Source: Lachnospiraceae bacterium
GTDB taxonomy: Bacteria; Bacillota_A; Clostridia; Lachnospirales; Lachnospiraceae
Length of the DNA: 64,000 nucleotides
NCBI GenBank assembly: GCA_021770615.1
Contig: JAETQR010000024.1
Span: forward strand, 8,319 to 72,318
Direction of reading: 5' to 3'
The translations under genes were made by a program, and so were the position numbers. Shown here one piece after another: positions 1-8,381 of this stretch. The stretch's first letter is position 1, and each line of letters opens with the position of its first letter. The notes below the pieces were generated by a model. It worked only from the letters and a program-made list of their open reading frames with translations, had not been told where the DNA came from and searched no databases.

Positions 1-155
1 TTGCAGAACGTTTTCTGGAAGATGCAGATTCCGTATATGGAAAGCAGATACGGAAATTCCTCCATAACGGGTTGCTGATACAGGATGGGGGAAGATTGTA
101 TTTGTCGGACAGGGGGCTTGATCTGAGCAACTATGTTCTCTGCGAATTTATTTAA
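1..155 (+). CDS. hemW: C-terminal end of HemW-like radical SAM protein (partial)
   Basis: The window opens inside a gene; codons run from base 3 to a TAA at 153-155, giving the last 50 residues. The tail ends in GLDLSNYVLCEFI, close to the usual C-terminus of HemW, the radical-SAM heme chaperone long annotated as oxygen-independent coproporphyrinogen III oxidase. The catalytic domain lies upstream and is not visible, so the name rests only on this winged-helix-like tail (Lys/Arg-rich helix, then RLYLSDRGLDLSNYV). An 87-base gap separates it from punA and contains a promoter-like sequence, so the two genes need not be one operon. Confidence 0.7.
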   Translation, partial: AERFLEDADSVYGKQIRKFLHNGLLIQDGGRLYLSDRGLDLSNYVLCEFI

Positions 156-173
156 AAATAGTGCAATTTTTTG

Positions 174-202
174 TAGACAGATAAATTAAAAACAGTTACA
201 AT
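174..202 (+). promoter_or_regulatory. putative sigma-A promoter for punA
   Basis: TAGACA (174-179) and TACAAT (197-202) are separated by 17 bases, each one mismatch from consensus, about 40 bases before the punA start. No operator or riboswitch fold was recognised in the leader. Confidence 0.45.
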
Positions 203-242
203 AAAGTAAATGTATTATATTATTTTTTAAGGAAGTGAACAA

Positions 243-1142
243 ATGAATCCAGTGTATGAGAAGGTAGTATTATGTTATAAGCAGATCAGGGCAAAAGTTG
301 GGTTTGTTCCGAAAGTGGCGATCGTACTTGGAAGCGGTCTTGGGGCTCTGGCAGATGTCATCCAGGTGGTTGACACAGTTGATTATGCAGATATCACGGG
401 TTTTCCGGTTTCGACGGTGGATGGGCACAAGGGACGTTTTGTGTTTGGCTATATTCAGGAGACTCCCGTTGTTATCATGCAGGGAAGAGTACATTTTTAT
501 GAGGGGTATGAAGTGAGTGATGTTGTACTTCCGATCCGTGTTATGAAACTTCTGGGGGCAGATATTTTGTTTTTGACAAATTCTGCCGGCGGGCTCAATA
601 CGATGTACCGTCCGGGGGACTTTATGATGATCACAGATCATATTGGCAGCTTTATGCCTTCTCCGTTGACAGGGGAAAATATCGATGAATGGGGGCAGCG
701 TTTTCCGTCCATGGAGAATATTTATGATGTGCAGCTCTGTGATTTTATCCGGCAGGCAGCGAGAGAATGTAATGTACTTCTGAGAGAGGGTGTCTATGTA
801 CAGATGAAGGGCCCTCAGTATGAGACAAGCGCTGAGGTTAAGATGTGTCAGACGCTCGGTGGGGATGCAGTCGGCATGAGCACCGCAATCGAAGCTGTCG
901 CAGGAAGACATATGGGGATGCGGGTATGCGGTTTGTCCTGTATTTCAAATATGGCCTGCGGAATCAGCAAAACGCCGCTGAATCACATGGATGTGACAGA
1001 GGTCGGAGAAAAGATGGCACCATTATTCCGGTTACTCGTGTATAAGGCGATCAGTAAGATGACAGAAGAAACGGTGGACAAGCAGAAGGCGGAGACACCG
1101 CAGCAACCGGCAGAATCCAGCGTTATCATTGATGATATGTGA
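243..1142 (+). CDS. punA: purine-nucleoside phosphorylase (trimeric PNP family)
   Basis: Cytosolic phosphorolysis of purine nucleosides to free base and (deoxy)ribose-1-phosphate. The 299-residue length fits the trimeric type I family. Visible motifs are VLGSGLGALAD near the N-terminus (phosphate loop), GHKGRFVFG, MQGRVHFYEGY, LTNSAGGLN, KGPQYET and GMSTAIEAVAGRHMGM, all landmarks of this family. The ATG follows GGAAG at a good distance. The last 25 or so residues (Thr/Glu/Gln/Pro-rich, ending IIDDM) lie beyond the usual fold and look disordered. The stop overlaps the start of the amidohydrolase gene, implying translational coupling and a purine/nucleoside salvage pair. Confidence 0.93.
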   Translation: MNPVYEKVVLCYKQIRAKVGFVPKVAIVLGSGLGALADVIQVVDTVDYADITGFPVSTVDGHKGRFVFGYIQETPVVIMQGRVHFYEGYEVSDVVLPIRVMKLLGADILFLTNSAGGLNTMYRPGDFMMITDHIGSFMPSPLTGENIDEWGQRFPSMENIYDVQLCDFIRQAARECNVLLREGVYVQMKGPQYETSAEVKMCQTLGGDAVGMSTAIEAVAGRHMGMRVCGLSCISNMACGISKTPLNHMDVTEVGEKMAPLFRLLVYKAISKMTEETVDKQKAETPQQPAESSVIIDDM

Positions 1143-2446
1143 TGGGTGTTGAGGAAATGAGAATAAGATTTTATAATTGCAGAATACTTACGATGAAGGA
1201 TGGGAATGATATCATTACCGGAGAACTGCATGTGGAGGACGGAAGGATATCCGGAATATATAGCAGTCAGGATGGGAACACAGGAGAAAGAACGGAGAAG
1301 CCTTGGGACAGGGAAATCGATGGACAGGGAAATCTTTTGATGCCTGGATTTAAAAATGCCCACACTCACTCGGCGATGACATTTCTGCGTTCTTTTGCAG
1401 ATGATCTTCCTCTGCAGGAATGGCTTTACGATAAGGTTTTTCCGATGGAAGCAAAGTTGACAAAAGAAGATCAGGTTCTTTTGGCAAAGCTGGGGATGCT
1501 TGAGTATCTGTCAAGTGGTATCACTGCTAATTTTGATATGTATCTTGACAATGCCTGTCATGCCACAGCTTCCAAAGAGATTGGTTTTCGGACGGTACTG
1601 TGTGGCAGCATGAATGATTTTGGAGGTACGGTGGAGGAGACAGAAGAAGAATTTTACAGACTGAATGAAGTTTCGCCACTCGTCTCCAGCAAGATCGGGT
1701 TTCATGCCGAGTACACTACGAATGGAGAGACACTAAAGCAACTTGCCAAAATGGCGAACCGGCTGAAACAGCCGGTGTACACACATATTGCAGAAACAAA
1801 GAAAGAGGTCGATGAATGTTATGAGAGGTACAACGTTTCACCGTTTGAGTTTTTGGATTCTATTGGCATGTTTGAGTATGGCGGCGGTGGTTTTCATGGC
1901 GTCTGGATGTCGGAAAAAGATAAAGAAATCTGCAGAAAAAAAGCCGTCTCGATCGTATCCAATCCGTCGTCCAATCTCAAGCTCGCGAGTGGCATAGCCG
2001 ATCTGTGTGGGTTACTGGAGGCAGATATCAATGTGGCACTTGGCACAGATGGTGCGGCCAGCAATAATGCTCTTGATATGTTCCGTGAGATGTATCTTGC
2101 TTCCGTACTCCAGAAGGTTACAAGAGGAGATGCGTCTGCCATGGATGCTGCTGATGTATTGAGAATGGCTACGACAGGCGGTGCAAAGGCGATGGGGCTT
2201 ACGGATTGTGATATTCTGGCAGAGGGAAAATGTGCCGATCTGATCATGATCGATATGCACCGGCCTAATATGCAACCGGAAAATCATATTACCAAGAATA
2301 TTGTCTACAGTGGTAGTAAAGAAAATATAAAGCTGACGATGATAGACGGAAAAATATTATATGAGAATGGATGTTTCCATGTGGATGACGACGTGGAGTA
2401 TATTTATTCCGAAGCAAACCGGATCATAAATCGCATGAAGGTGTGA
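1142..2446 (+). CDS. amidohydrolase, methylthioadenosine/S-adenosylhomocysteine deaminase-like
   Basis: Metal-dependent amidohydrolase of the MtaD/SsnA/TrzN group, expected to deaminate an adenosine derivative such as S-adenosylhomocysteine, methylthioadenosine or adenosine. Metal ligands are visible as HTH in GFKNAHTHSAM, the His of VYTHIAETKKE, the His of GGGFHGVWMS, and the Asp in ALGTDGAASNN. The substrate is not set by sequence alone; coupling to punA (stop TGA and start ATG share bases) supports nucleoside salvage. The start is ambiguous: GTG at 1139, ATG at 1142, or ATG at 1157, the last giving MRIRFYNCRIL, which looks like a family N-terminus but has GAGG only two bases away. The His-Cys pair common in relatives is His-Gly here. 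Confidence 0.85.
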   Translation: MGVEEMRIRFYNCRILTMKDGNDIITGELHVEDGRISGIYSSQDGNTGERTEKPWDREIDGQGNLLMPGFKNAHTHSAMTFLRSFADDLPLQEWLYDKVFPMEAKLTKEDQVLLAKLGMLEYLSSGITANFDMYLDNACHATASKEIGFRTVLCGSMNDFGGTVEETEEEFYRLNEVSPLVSSKIGFHAEYTTNGETLKQLAKMANRLKQPVYTHIAETKKEVDECYERYNVSPFEFLDSIGMFEYGGGGFHGVWMSEKDKEICRKKAVSIVSNPSSNLKLASGIADLCGLLEADINVALGTDGAASNNALDMFREMYLASVLQKVTRGDASAMDAADVLRMATTGGAKAMGLTDCDILAEGKCADLIMIDMHRPNMQPENHITKNIVYSGSKENIKLTMIDGKILYENGCFHVDDDVEYIYSEANRIINRMKV

Positions 2447-2462
2447 AGGAAATTACTAAGTT

Positions 2463-2491
2463 GGTGTGACTTCTCAGTCGCACCTTTTTTT
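2463..2491 (+). terminator. Rho-independent terminator of the punA operon
   Basis: GGTGTGAC and GTCGCACC form an 8-bp stem with one G-U pair around a short loop, followed by seven or more T residues, just after the amidohydrolase stop. Confidence 0.85.
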
Positions 2492-2554
2492 GATTTTTGC
2501 TATTAACTATTTACGCATGTAATCCGATATAACTATTGACACAGTAAGTATGCG

Positions 2555-2570
2555 CAGATCAAGGGATCTG
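2555..2570. promoter_or_regulatory. candidate BlaI operator palindrome
   Basis: CAGATC-AAGG-GATCTG is a perfect 6-bp inverted repeat between a TTGACA hexamer (2536-2541) and the blaI-like start. BlaI/MecI regulators normally repress their own operon from dyads in this position, but the sequence differs from the TACANNTGTA type, so this is only a positional guess. No convincing -10 was found at 17 bases from TTGACA. Confidence 0.3.
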
Positions 2571-2595
2571 TTCATATTATAAGGAGAGAAAATGT

Positions 2596-3000
2596 ATGGG
2601 AGAGATGATGCCGAGTGAAAACGAGTGGATCATTATGGAAGTTTTGTGGAAAAATGAAAAGCCACTGACTGCTACTGAGATCATTGCTCATTTGAAAGGA
2701 ATAAAAGATGTCAGTCCGAAGACGATACGTGTTCTGATAAACCGCCTTTTGAAAAAAGGTATTATCGGATACACGGTGGATGAACATGACTCCCGGATCT
2801 ATCATTATTTTGCCGTAAAGACAAGAGAGGCCTGTCTGGCGGAGAAAAGCGAACGGTTTTTAAACAGCTATTTTAATGGAAATCCACTCGGGATGGTGGC
2901 TTCTTTTGTTCAGAATGAACGTTTTACCAGAGAACAGTTAGAGGAACTGATTGAGATTCTGGAAAACGGAAAAGAACAACAGGGAGGAAAGCAGCCATGA
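2596..3000 (+). CDS. BlaI/MecI/CopY-family transcriptional repressor
   Basis: A 134-residue winged-helix repressor of the BlaI/MecI type. The N-terminal half shows the family pattern: SENEWIIMEVLWKNEKPLTATEI, VSPKTIRVLINRLLKKG as the recognition helix, and an Asp-rich wing (DEHDSRIYHYFA). The C-terminal helices (FVQNERFTREQLEELIEIL) are the dimerisation part, and the cleavage site by the partner peptidase usually sits between these regions. AAGGAG lies about 8 bases before the ATG. The ATGA overlap with the downstream M56 peptidase gene matches the classical bla/mec regulatory pair. No beta-lactamase gene is nearby, so the regulated target is unknown and may be the two envelope-type genes that follow. 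Confidence 0.9.
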   Translation: MGEMMPSENEWIIMEVLWKNEKPLTATEIIAHLKGIKDVSPKTIRVLINRLLKKGIIGYTVDEHDSRIYHYFAVKTREACLAEKSERFLNSYFNGNPLGMVASFVQNERFTREQLEELIEILENGKEQQGGKQP

Positions 3001-4319
3001 GTACATTTTGGCGGCTCGCGGCAGCCTACACAAATTATGCGTTCCATTTTCTGATCTTTAAGATTGTAAGGACATTCGTGTTGTCTTTTGTGTTGCTCCT
3101 TTTGATTTTTCTTCTGAGGGCATTTATTGACCGGAGAAGAAAAGAAACAGGAGGTCTGCGGGAGCTGTATGTGAAAATGAGTTTGTGGGCGGTCTTACTT
3201 CCGGTTCCCTTTTTAGGTGGATTAAAGATTTCGCAGGAGTCGTTTCACTGGCGGAACCGTATTTATGTTTTTTTGTATGAGAATATGCTTGGGAATCCGT
3301 CCGCCGCCTGGTTTTATCTCGGGGGGATGCTGATCACAGCGCTGTGGTTTCTTTTGCGGAAAGTCCGTCTTCGCCGCCATATGAAACGATTTGCAATATG
3401 CGATGATCCTGAACTTAAGGTGTGGGAGGAACGGTGGGCAAAGCGGATTCAGATCCGGATCAATCCACTGTCGGTCACTCCTTTTACAACAGGTGTTTTT
3501 CATCATACGATCGTATTGCCGTCTTATATGCTTGAAGAGTTCAGTAAAGAAGAAATAGAGGAAGTCCTGCATCATGAATATAATCATATCAAAAGCGGGC
3601 ATTTACTTTTGTATGCGGTCATTGAGGTATATCAGATCCTATGGTTTGCAAATCCCCTTGTTCATCTGGCTGCGATCATGATCAAAGACGATCTGGAACA
3701 GATTTGTGATAACCTTACGATAAGGGAAAATGATTATATACCATATAATTACGGACTGCTTTTGATCAAAACGATGAAATATCCGGAGAGGGAAAAGGAT
3801 GGAAAGACAGCTTCACCGGCATTTATGGCGAACCGGTCATTCCGGGTCATGAAAAAGAGGATTGGAATGATCGCCAGATATGAAAAGACTCCTGCCGTAT
3901 TTTGTAACAGGCTGTGTGGTGTGACAGCAGCGCTTGTGCTTGTATTGTTTGGTTTGGGAAAGGCGGTGTCCTATCCCCCTTATACGATGTACGAAGGATT
4001 TTCCCTGTACAGTTTTGATGGGCATGATGTGATCTTTCAGGAGAATTCCGAGTTCAACAGTGCAGTCACTATGACGGATCAGGGATTGTCCATAAACAAT
4101 GATAAAGTAAAGAAAATGCTGGCTGCTGACGAAAACATAAAAAGAGAAGACCGTTATTGGGTGTTTTATGGCGGATATATGAAAATACCCGGTGTCGGAG
4201 GGGGAGGCGAAGTCGTTTTATATGAGCCATATGCAACAACGAAACATATAGTAATGATCCCGTATAATGAAAAGGATACGCTGTCCGGTATGTTTGAATG
4301 GCTGTTTCAGCGTATATAA
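2997..4319 (+). CDS. M56 (BlaR1/MecR1-type) membrane metallopeptidase
   Basis: Integral membrane zinc protease of the antirepressor family, expected to cleave the co-encoded repressor on receiving a signal. Hydrophobic helices lie at about residues 17-40, 60-75 and 100-120, with another near 305-325. The zinc motif HEYNH is at about 193-197 inside VLHHEYNHIKSGH. After the last membrane segment comes an extracellular tail of roughly 110 residues (SLYSFDGHDVIF onward). It lacks the SxxK/KTG motifs of the penicillin-binding sensor of BlaR1, so the inducer is probably not a beta-lactam bound in the usual way. The start overlaps the repressor stop by 4 bases. Confidence 0.85.
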   Translation: MSTFWRLAAAYTNYAFHFLIFKIVRTFVLSFVLLLLIFLLRAFIDRRRKETGGLRELYVKMSLWAVLLPVPFLGGLKISQESFHWRNRIYVFLYENMLGNPSAAWFYLGGMLITALWFLLRKVRLRRHMKRFAICDDPELKVWEERWAKRIQIRINPLSVTPFTTGVFHHTIVLPSYMLEEFSKEEIEEVLHHEYNHIKSGHLLLYAVIEVYQILWFANPLVHLAAIMIKDDLEQICDNLTIRENDYIPYNYGLLLIKTMKYPEREKDGKTASPAFMANRSFRVMKKRIGMIARYEKTPAVFCNRLCGVTAALVLVLFGLGKAVSYPPYTMYEGFSLYSFDGHDVIFQENSEFNSAVTMTDQGLSINNDKVKKMLAADENIKREDRYWVFYGGYMKIPGVGGGGEVVLYEPYATTKHIVMIPYNEKDTLSGMFEWLFQRI

Positions 4320-4344
4320 TGAAGAAAGGAAGAGGTGAGCAGGT

Positions 4345-5277
4345 ATGTCGATCACGATACATGCAGGAAAAACAGAGGGAGGTTTGTTTACGACAAACCA
4401 GAATGCGGCAGCAAGACATGCGGCAGAAAAGAAGAGTGCAAAGGGAGGGCGTTCAACGATCTTTGCCGGGGATATGGCAGTCCGCCCGGATAGCATTATG
4501 ATCAAGAAACAGCAGGCGCAAAAACAGGCGATGAAGATTGTCGGAGATACGTTTGATGCCGAAAAAAAGGTAAACCAGAGCCTGAAGGATATGGAAGACC
4601 AGATCGAGGCATTGAAAAGCCAGAATCTTGAGTATAACCGTGAGATTCGCAGTATTGAGGGTAAACGCAGTGAAGTCATGGAAAGTTATGGGATCACAGA
4701 GGATAGCGGGGAACACAGAGATCTTGAACTTTTGCGCAAAGAGCGTGATCTGGTTCCGGGAGCGGAAGAAGACCTGACAGAAGAGGAAGAGGAACGGCTC
4801 GCCGAGATACATAAAGCCGGTGTTACGGATTATCAGAGGGATATGCTCGAGTTGGATGATCAGGAAAAAGATTACCGGAACCGTATGGAAGAAAATAATG
4901 CAGGAATCAATGGTATGACAGCATCGCTGCGGGACACGAAAATAGAGAGGTTGAAATCTGATCCGATGGTAGAATCGGCAAAACAGTCCGAGGAGATTAT
5001 GCAGGCAGCCAACAAAGATATGATCGGCGCTCTTTATAATGAGGCAAAAGAGCATATCGAAGAGAAGATGCAGGAGGAGAAAGAAAAAGCGGAAAAACGT
5101 GCCGAAAAGAAAGAGGAAGAAGAAAAGAGGGCAGAAGCAAAAGAAGAGAGAGAACAGATCCAGGAAGAGCTGCTTGAAAAAGCTACGGAGAATGATTCCG
5201 AAATTGACGAGATACTTGATAAGCTGAAATTGATCGATGAAGACTTAAAAGGTGCGGCGGTAGACAAAAACCTTTGA
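4345..5277 (+). CDS. hypothetical coiled-coil protein (310 aa)
   Basis: Not recognised. The first 50 residues are basic and Gly/Ala/Ser-rich, without signal peptide or membrane helix. From about residue 65 the chain is almost wholly charged heptad-like helix, first around KVNQSLKDMEDQIEALKSQN and later as an extreme Glu/Lys run at about 230-285. It is probably a cytosolic coiled-coil protein. AGGTGAGCAGGT precedes the ATG, and the gene starts 25 bases after the M56 peptidase stop, so co-transcription with the BlaI/M56 pair is likely. A role in the response controlled by that pair is inference only. Confidence 0.6.
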   Translation: MSITIHAGKTEGGLFTTNQNAAARHAAEKKSAKGGRSTIFAGDMAVRPDSIMIKKQQAQKQAMKIVGDTFDAEKKVNQSLKDMEDQIEALKSQNLEYNREIRSIEGKRSEVMESYGITEDSGEHRDLELLRKERDLVPGAEEDLTEEEEERLAEIHKAGVTDYQRDMLELDDQEKDYRNRMEENNAGINGMTASLRDTKIERLKSDPMVESAKQSEEIMQAANKDMIGALYNEAKEHIEEKMQEEKEKAEKRAEKKEEEEKRAEAKEEREQIQEELLEKATENDSEIDEILDKLKLIDEDLKGAAVDKNL

Positions 5278-5294
5278 TCAAATGGAAATTATAT

Positions 5295-5310
5295 AGGGTC
5301 TTTTGACCCT
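5295..5310. other. small perfect hairpin
   Basis: AGGGTC-TTTT-GACCCT forms a perfect 6-bp stem with a T4 loop in the 96-base gap between the coiled-coil gene and the next gene. It lacks a T-tract, so it is more likely an mRNA processing or pausing hairpin than a terminator. Confidence 0.4.
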
Positions 5311-5373
5311 GGTATCATATGATTTCACAAATAAGCAGGGGATTTGTCCCGAAGCAGAAAGGAGGGAATGAAA

Positions 5374-6171
5374 ATGAATTTTAACTATGGAAATTTTGGA
5401 TTGTACAATAGTTTGTTTGGCGGAAGTTCAAGCAGCAGTTTTTATGGTGCGCTTGGTAATTACTCGAGCATACGGACGGGAAGTTACAAAAGACTTCTGA
5501 CTTCTTATTATGCAAAAGCAAAGGCGGATCAAAAAACAGACACCAAAAATACGGCAAACACGACAAACCGCAGGGATGACGCATACAGGAATATCCTTGA
5601 CAGTAAGTCGTTTTACTCCAATAAGGAAATGACTGCTGTAAAGAAAGAGGCAGATGAACTTACAAAGTCGGCAAGCCAGCTGACCCAGACAGGTTCGGGA
5701 TCGTTATTTCATGCGAAAACAGTCACCGTGACCGATGAGGAGACAGGAAAGAAGACCACTGCACAGGAATACGATATGGATGCTATCGCAAAAGCAGTAA
5801 ATTCTTTTGTGTCTGACTACAATTCAGCCGTAGAGGCCGGTTCGAAATCGTCCAACCAGAATGTGTCCAGAAATACACAGTACATGACGAATATGACCGG
5901 TATTTACAAGAGCAGCCTGTCCGATGTGGGGATCACGGTCGGTAAGGATAATAAGCTTTCTGTCGATGAGAACAAGTTAAAGAGTGCGAATGTTGATACA
6001 CTTAAAAAAGTGTTCAATGGAAAATCATCTTTTGCTTCTTATACGGCAAGCCGTTCGGCGAGCATCAGTTCTTCAGCGGCGAGAGCAGTCTCCACAGCAT
6101 CCACTTATGGAAGCACGGGGAGATATAACATGTTCAACGATTACTATAGTTCCTATAACTGGTATTTCTAA
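5374..6171 (+). CDS. Ser/Tyr-rich hypothetical protein with FliD-like C-terminal pattern
   Basis: A 265-residue protein starting MNFNYGNFGLYNS; this ATG sits 8 bases after GGAGG, whereas the ATG at 5368 is too close. The N-terminus is rich in Asn, Gly, Ser and Tyr, with no signal peptide. Between about residues 130 and 220 it has a pattern seen in the D1 helices of flagellar cap protein FliD and relatives: VNSFVSDYNSAVEAG, then ISLSDVGITVGKDNKLSVDE-like text (SSLSDVGITVGKDNKLSVDE in full), then KLKSANVDTLKKVFNG. No flagellar genes lie nearby. It could be a FliD-derived filament or adhesin-like protein; export route unknown. Function not assigned. Confidence 0.55.
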   Translation: MNFNYGNFGLYNSLFGGSSSSSFYGALGNYSSIRTGSYKRLLTSYYAKAKADQKTDTKNTANTTNRRDDAYRNILDSKSFYSNKEMTAVKKEADELTKSASQLTQTGSGSLFHAKTVTVTDEETGKKTTAQEYDMDAIAKAVNSFVSDYNSAVEAGSKSSNQNVSRNTQYMTNMTGIYKSSLSDVGITVGKDNKLSVDENKLKSANVDTLKKVFNGKSSFASYTASRSASISSSAARAVSTASTYGSTGRYNMFNDYYSSYNWYF

Positions 6172-6206
6172 TGGAAATATTGTGTGCATACTATCATTTC
6201 CACATA

Positions 6207-6237
6207 ATAAAGGGGCGGACAAAAGTGCCGCCTCTTT
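6207..6237. terminator. bidirectional terminator
   Basis: AAAGGGGCGG and CCGCCTCTTT pair around a short loop with A-rich left and T-rich right flanks. It lies between two convergent genes and can serve both. Confidence 0.75.
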
Positions 6238-6258
6238 TATGGTTGTTTGACCGGAAAC

Positions 6259-8208
6259 TTACGCCATACTGTCTGCCTGCCCGAACGATTCCAGTTCTTG
6301 TGCATATTGTTCCCATTGTTCCATCACAAGCCCGAGTTCTTCCTCGAGGGATTCTTTCTGTCTTGTAAATTCTGTGAGTTTTGCCACGTCAGAAGAATAC
6401 TCGGGGAGGCAGATCTGGTCATCGATTTCTGAAATCTGTGTTTCCAGTAACTCGATTTTTTGTTCGGCTTTTTCATAATTTGCTTCAATACGGCGACGTT
6501 TTGCCTCCCGTTCTTTTTGTTCTTTCCAGTTTAGTTTTGCCTCGGAGACTGGTTTTGCGTCAGAGGAAGAAGCATCCGGATGATCCAGGTATATGTTTTC
6601 TACGGTATCTTTTTTCTCCAGATAGTAGGAGTAATCACCCTCATAAGTAAGAAGTTTGTGGTGCGTCAGTTCCATGATCTTAGTTGCTGTTTTATTGATA
6701 AAATACCGGTCATGGGATACGTATAACACCGTTCCGGTATAGTGGTTGAGCGCCTTTTCGAGAATCTCTTTTGAGTCGATATCAAGATGGTTTGTCGGCT
6801 CGTCAAGAAGAAGGAAATTTGCCTTTGACAGCATAAGTTTCGCTAAGGATACACGTCCCTTTTCACCGCCGCTTAACAGGGAGATCTTTTTATAAACGTC
6901 GTCCCCGGTAAAGAGAAAGGCGGCCAGTACGTTACGTATTTTCGTGGTGGTCAGGTCAGGATGATCATCGTGGATCTCGTCAAATATCGTTTTTTCTTCA
7001 TTGAGGACGTTATGTTCCTGATCATAATAACCGATCTCTACATTTGTTCCAAACTTAGCGATACCGGAATCGGCATGCTCCAGTTCACAGAGGATTTTTA
7101 AAAGCGTCGTCTTTCCGGTACCGTTCTTTCCGATGATGGCGGCACGCTCACCCCGTTTTATGTCAAAGTGGATACCGGAGAATAAAAAATTACCGTCAAA
7201 TGTCTTTGAAAAATTTTCAACGGAAAGAACGTCGTTTCCACTTGTTTTTTCCGGCGTGAGTTCAAAGTGCATGGTTTTATTATATTCTGCCGGTTTTTCC
7301 ACCGGCGTCATTTTTTCAAGCATTTTTTCCCGGCTTTCAGCACGTTTGATCGATTTTTCCCGGTTGAAAGAGCGGAGTTTTTCGATTACTTCTTCCTGAT
7401 GCTTTACCGTCCGCTGATAATTTTCATATTCTTTGAGGAGCGTATTGCGAAGCTGTTCTTTTTTAGCGGCATAATCGCTGTAGTTACCGCGGAATACCCT
7501 GACCTTTCCGTGGTCGATCTCAATGACTTTTTCAGAGATCTTATCCAGAAAATACCGGTCATGTGAGACGATCAGGACGCTTCCTTTATAGTTTGCGAGA
7601 TAGGTTTCAAGCCATTGGATCGCCGGGAGGTCAAGGTGGTTGGTCGGCTCATCGAGGATGAGAAGATCCGGCGCCAGAAGGAGAAGCCTGCCGAGGGCGA
7701 TCCGTGTCTTTTCCCCGCCGGACAGTGTGTTGATACAACGAGTGGCATCATTTTCGGAAAACCCAAGCCCGTTTATGATCCCCATGATCTGGCTTTTGCA
7801 TGAATAACCGTCTTTTGCTTCAAACTCGGTCTGCAGGCGGTGATATTTTTGTAAAAGATTTTCCAGTCTGGCGCCGTCTGCATGTTGCATGGTTTGTTCC
7901 ATTTCCCGGATGCTGCGGTCGAGTTCTACGATATCGGATTTGACTTCCAGCAGCTCTTCGTAGATCGTATTGTCAGAATGGTAGCCCTGTTGCTGGGGAA
8001 GATAACCAAATGTTTTGTCTTTTGCGGTAGTGATCTCACCGGAATCTGCTGTCAGTTCGCCCATGATGATGCGAAGAAGCGTGGTTTTTCCGGTTCCGTT
8101 CATTCCGACAAGAGCGGCCCGTTCGCCGTCATTTATATGGAAGGTGACGTCCTCAAATAGGGAGTCATCACCGAATTGTTTGTATATATGGCTGCATGCT
8201 AATATCAT
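6259..8208 (-). CDS. ABC-F family ATPase (YdiF/Uup-like)
   Basis: Cytosolic tandem ABC ATPase without membrane domains; ABC-F proteins act on the ribosome E-site to relieve stalling or give antibiotic protection. Two full ABC cassettes are visible: Walker A GMNGTGKTTLL then LSGGEKTRIALGRLLLL and LILDEPTNHLD, and IGKNGTGKTTLL then LSGGEKGRVSLAKLML and LLLDEPTNHLD. The Lys/Glu-rich P-site linker lies between, and the C-terminus carries a coiled coil (IEANYEKAEQKIELLETQ). The start at 8208 (MILACSHIYKQFGDD) is chosen because GGAG lies 7 bases upstream; longer starts add an unconserved leader. It is divergent from rex, an arrangement resembling ydiF-rex in Bacillus, which supports a YdiF-type housekeeping role over resistance. 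Confidence 0.9.
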   Translation of the reverse strand: MILACSHIYKQFGDDSLFEDVTFHINDGERAALVGMNGTGKTTLLRIIMGELTADSGEITTAKDKTFGYLPQQQGYHSDNTIYEELLEVKSDIVELDRSIREMEQTMQHADGARLENLLQKYHRLQTEFEAKDGYSCKSQIMGIINGLGFSENDATRCINTLSGGEKTRIALGRLLLLAPDLLILDEPTNHLDLPAIQWLETYLANYKGSVLIVSHDRYFLDKISEKVIEIDHGKVRVFRGNYSDYAAKKEQLRNTLLKEYENYQRTVKHQEEVIEKLRSFNREKSIKRAESREKMLEKMTPVEKPAEYNKTMHFELTPEKTSGNDVLSVENFSKTFDGNFLFSGIHFDIKRGERAAIIGKNGTGKTTLLKILCELEHADSGIAKFGTNVEIGYYDQEHNVLNEEKTIFDEIHDDHPDLTTTKIRNVLAAFLFTGDDVYKKISLLSGGEKGRVSLAKLMLSKANFLLLDEPTNHLDIDSKEILEKALNHYTGTVLYVSHDRYFINKTATKIMELTHHKLLTYEGDYSYYLEKKDTVENIYLDHPDASSSDAKPVSEAKLNWKEQKEREAKRRRIEANYEKAEQKIELLETQISEIDDQICLPEYSSDVAKLTEFTRQKESLEEELGLVMEQWEQYAQELESFGQADSMA

Positions 8209-8304
8209 AGGAATCTCCATTCTTTTGTTTTTCTGTATCGTGACTAAATGCATTGTATCACAAAAATATAACTTTTACATCTTTTTTTATAAGAAAAATT
8301 GTAG

Positions 8305-8310
8305 TATAAT
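8305..8310 (+). promoter_or_regulatory. -10-like TATAAT upstream of rex
   Basis: A perfect TATAAT lies about 70 bases before the rex start. No good -35 exists at 17 bases (only a T-run), so the promoter is tentative. No full Rex operator was found in the divergent region. Confidence 0.35.
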
Positions 8311-8381
8311 TATGGAAGATACAGATATGACCAATATGTCTGTAACGATGAAATGGATAGTTGACATGGAGGTTTTATTTC

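Noticed and set aside
270..911. Minus-strand open frame of 213 codons inside punA
   Set aside because: It is antisense to a clear PNP coding sequence, without ribosome site or family features.
8253..8263. TTGTATCACAA as a Rex operator upstream of rex
   Set aside because: Rex sites have TTGT and ACAA half-sites about 10 bases apart; here only 3 bases separate them.
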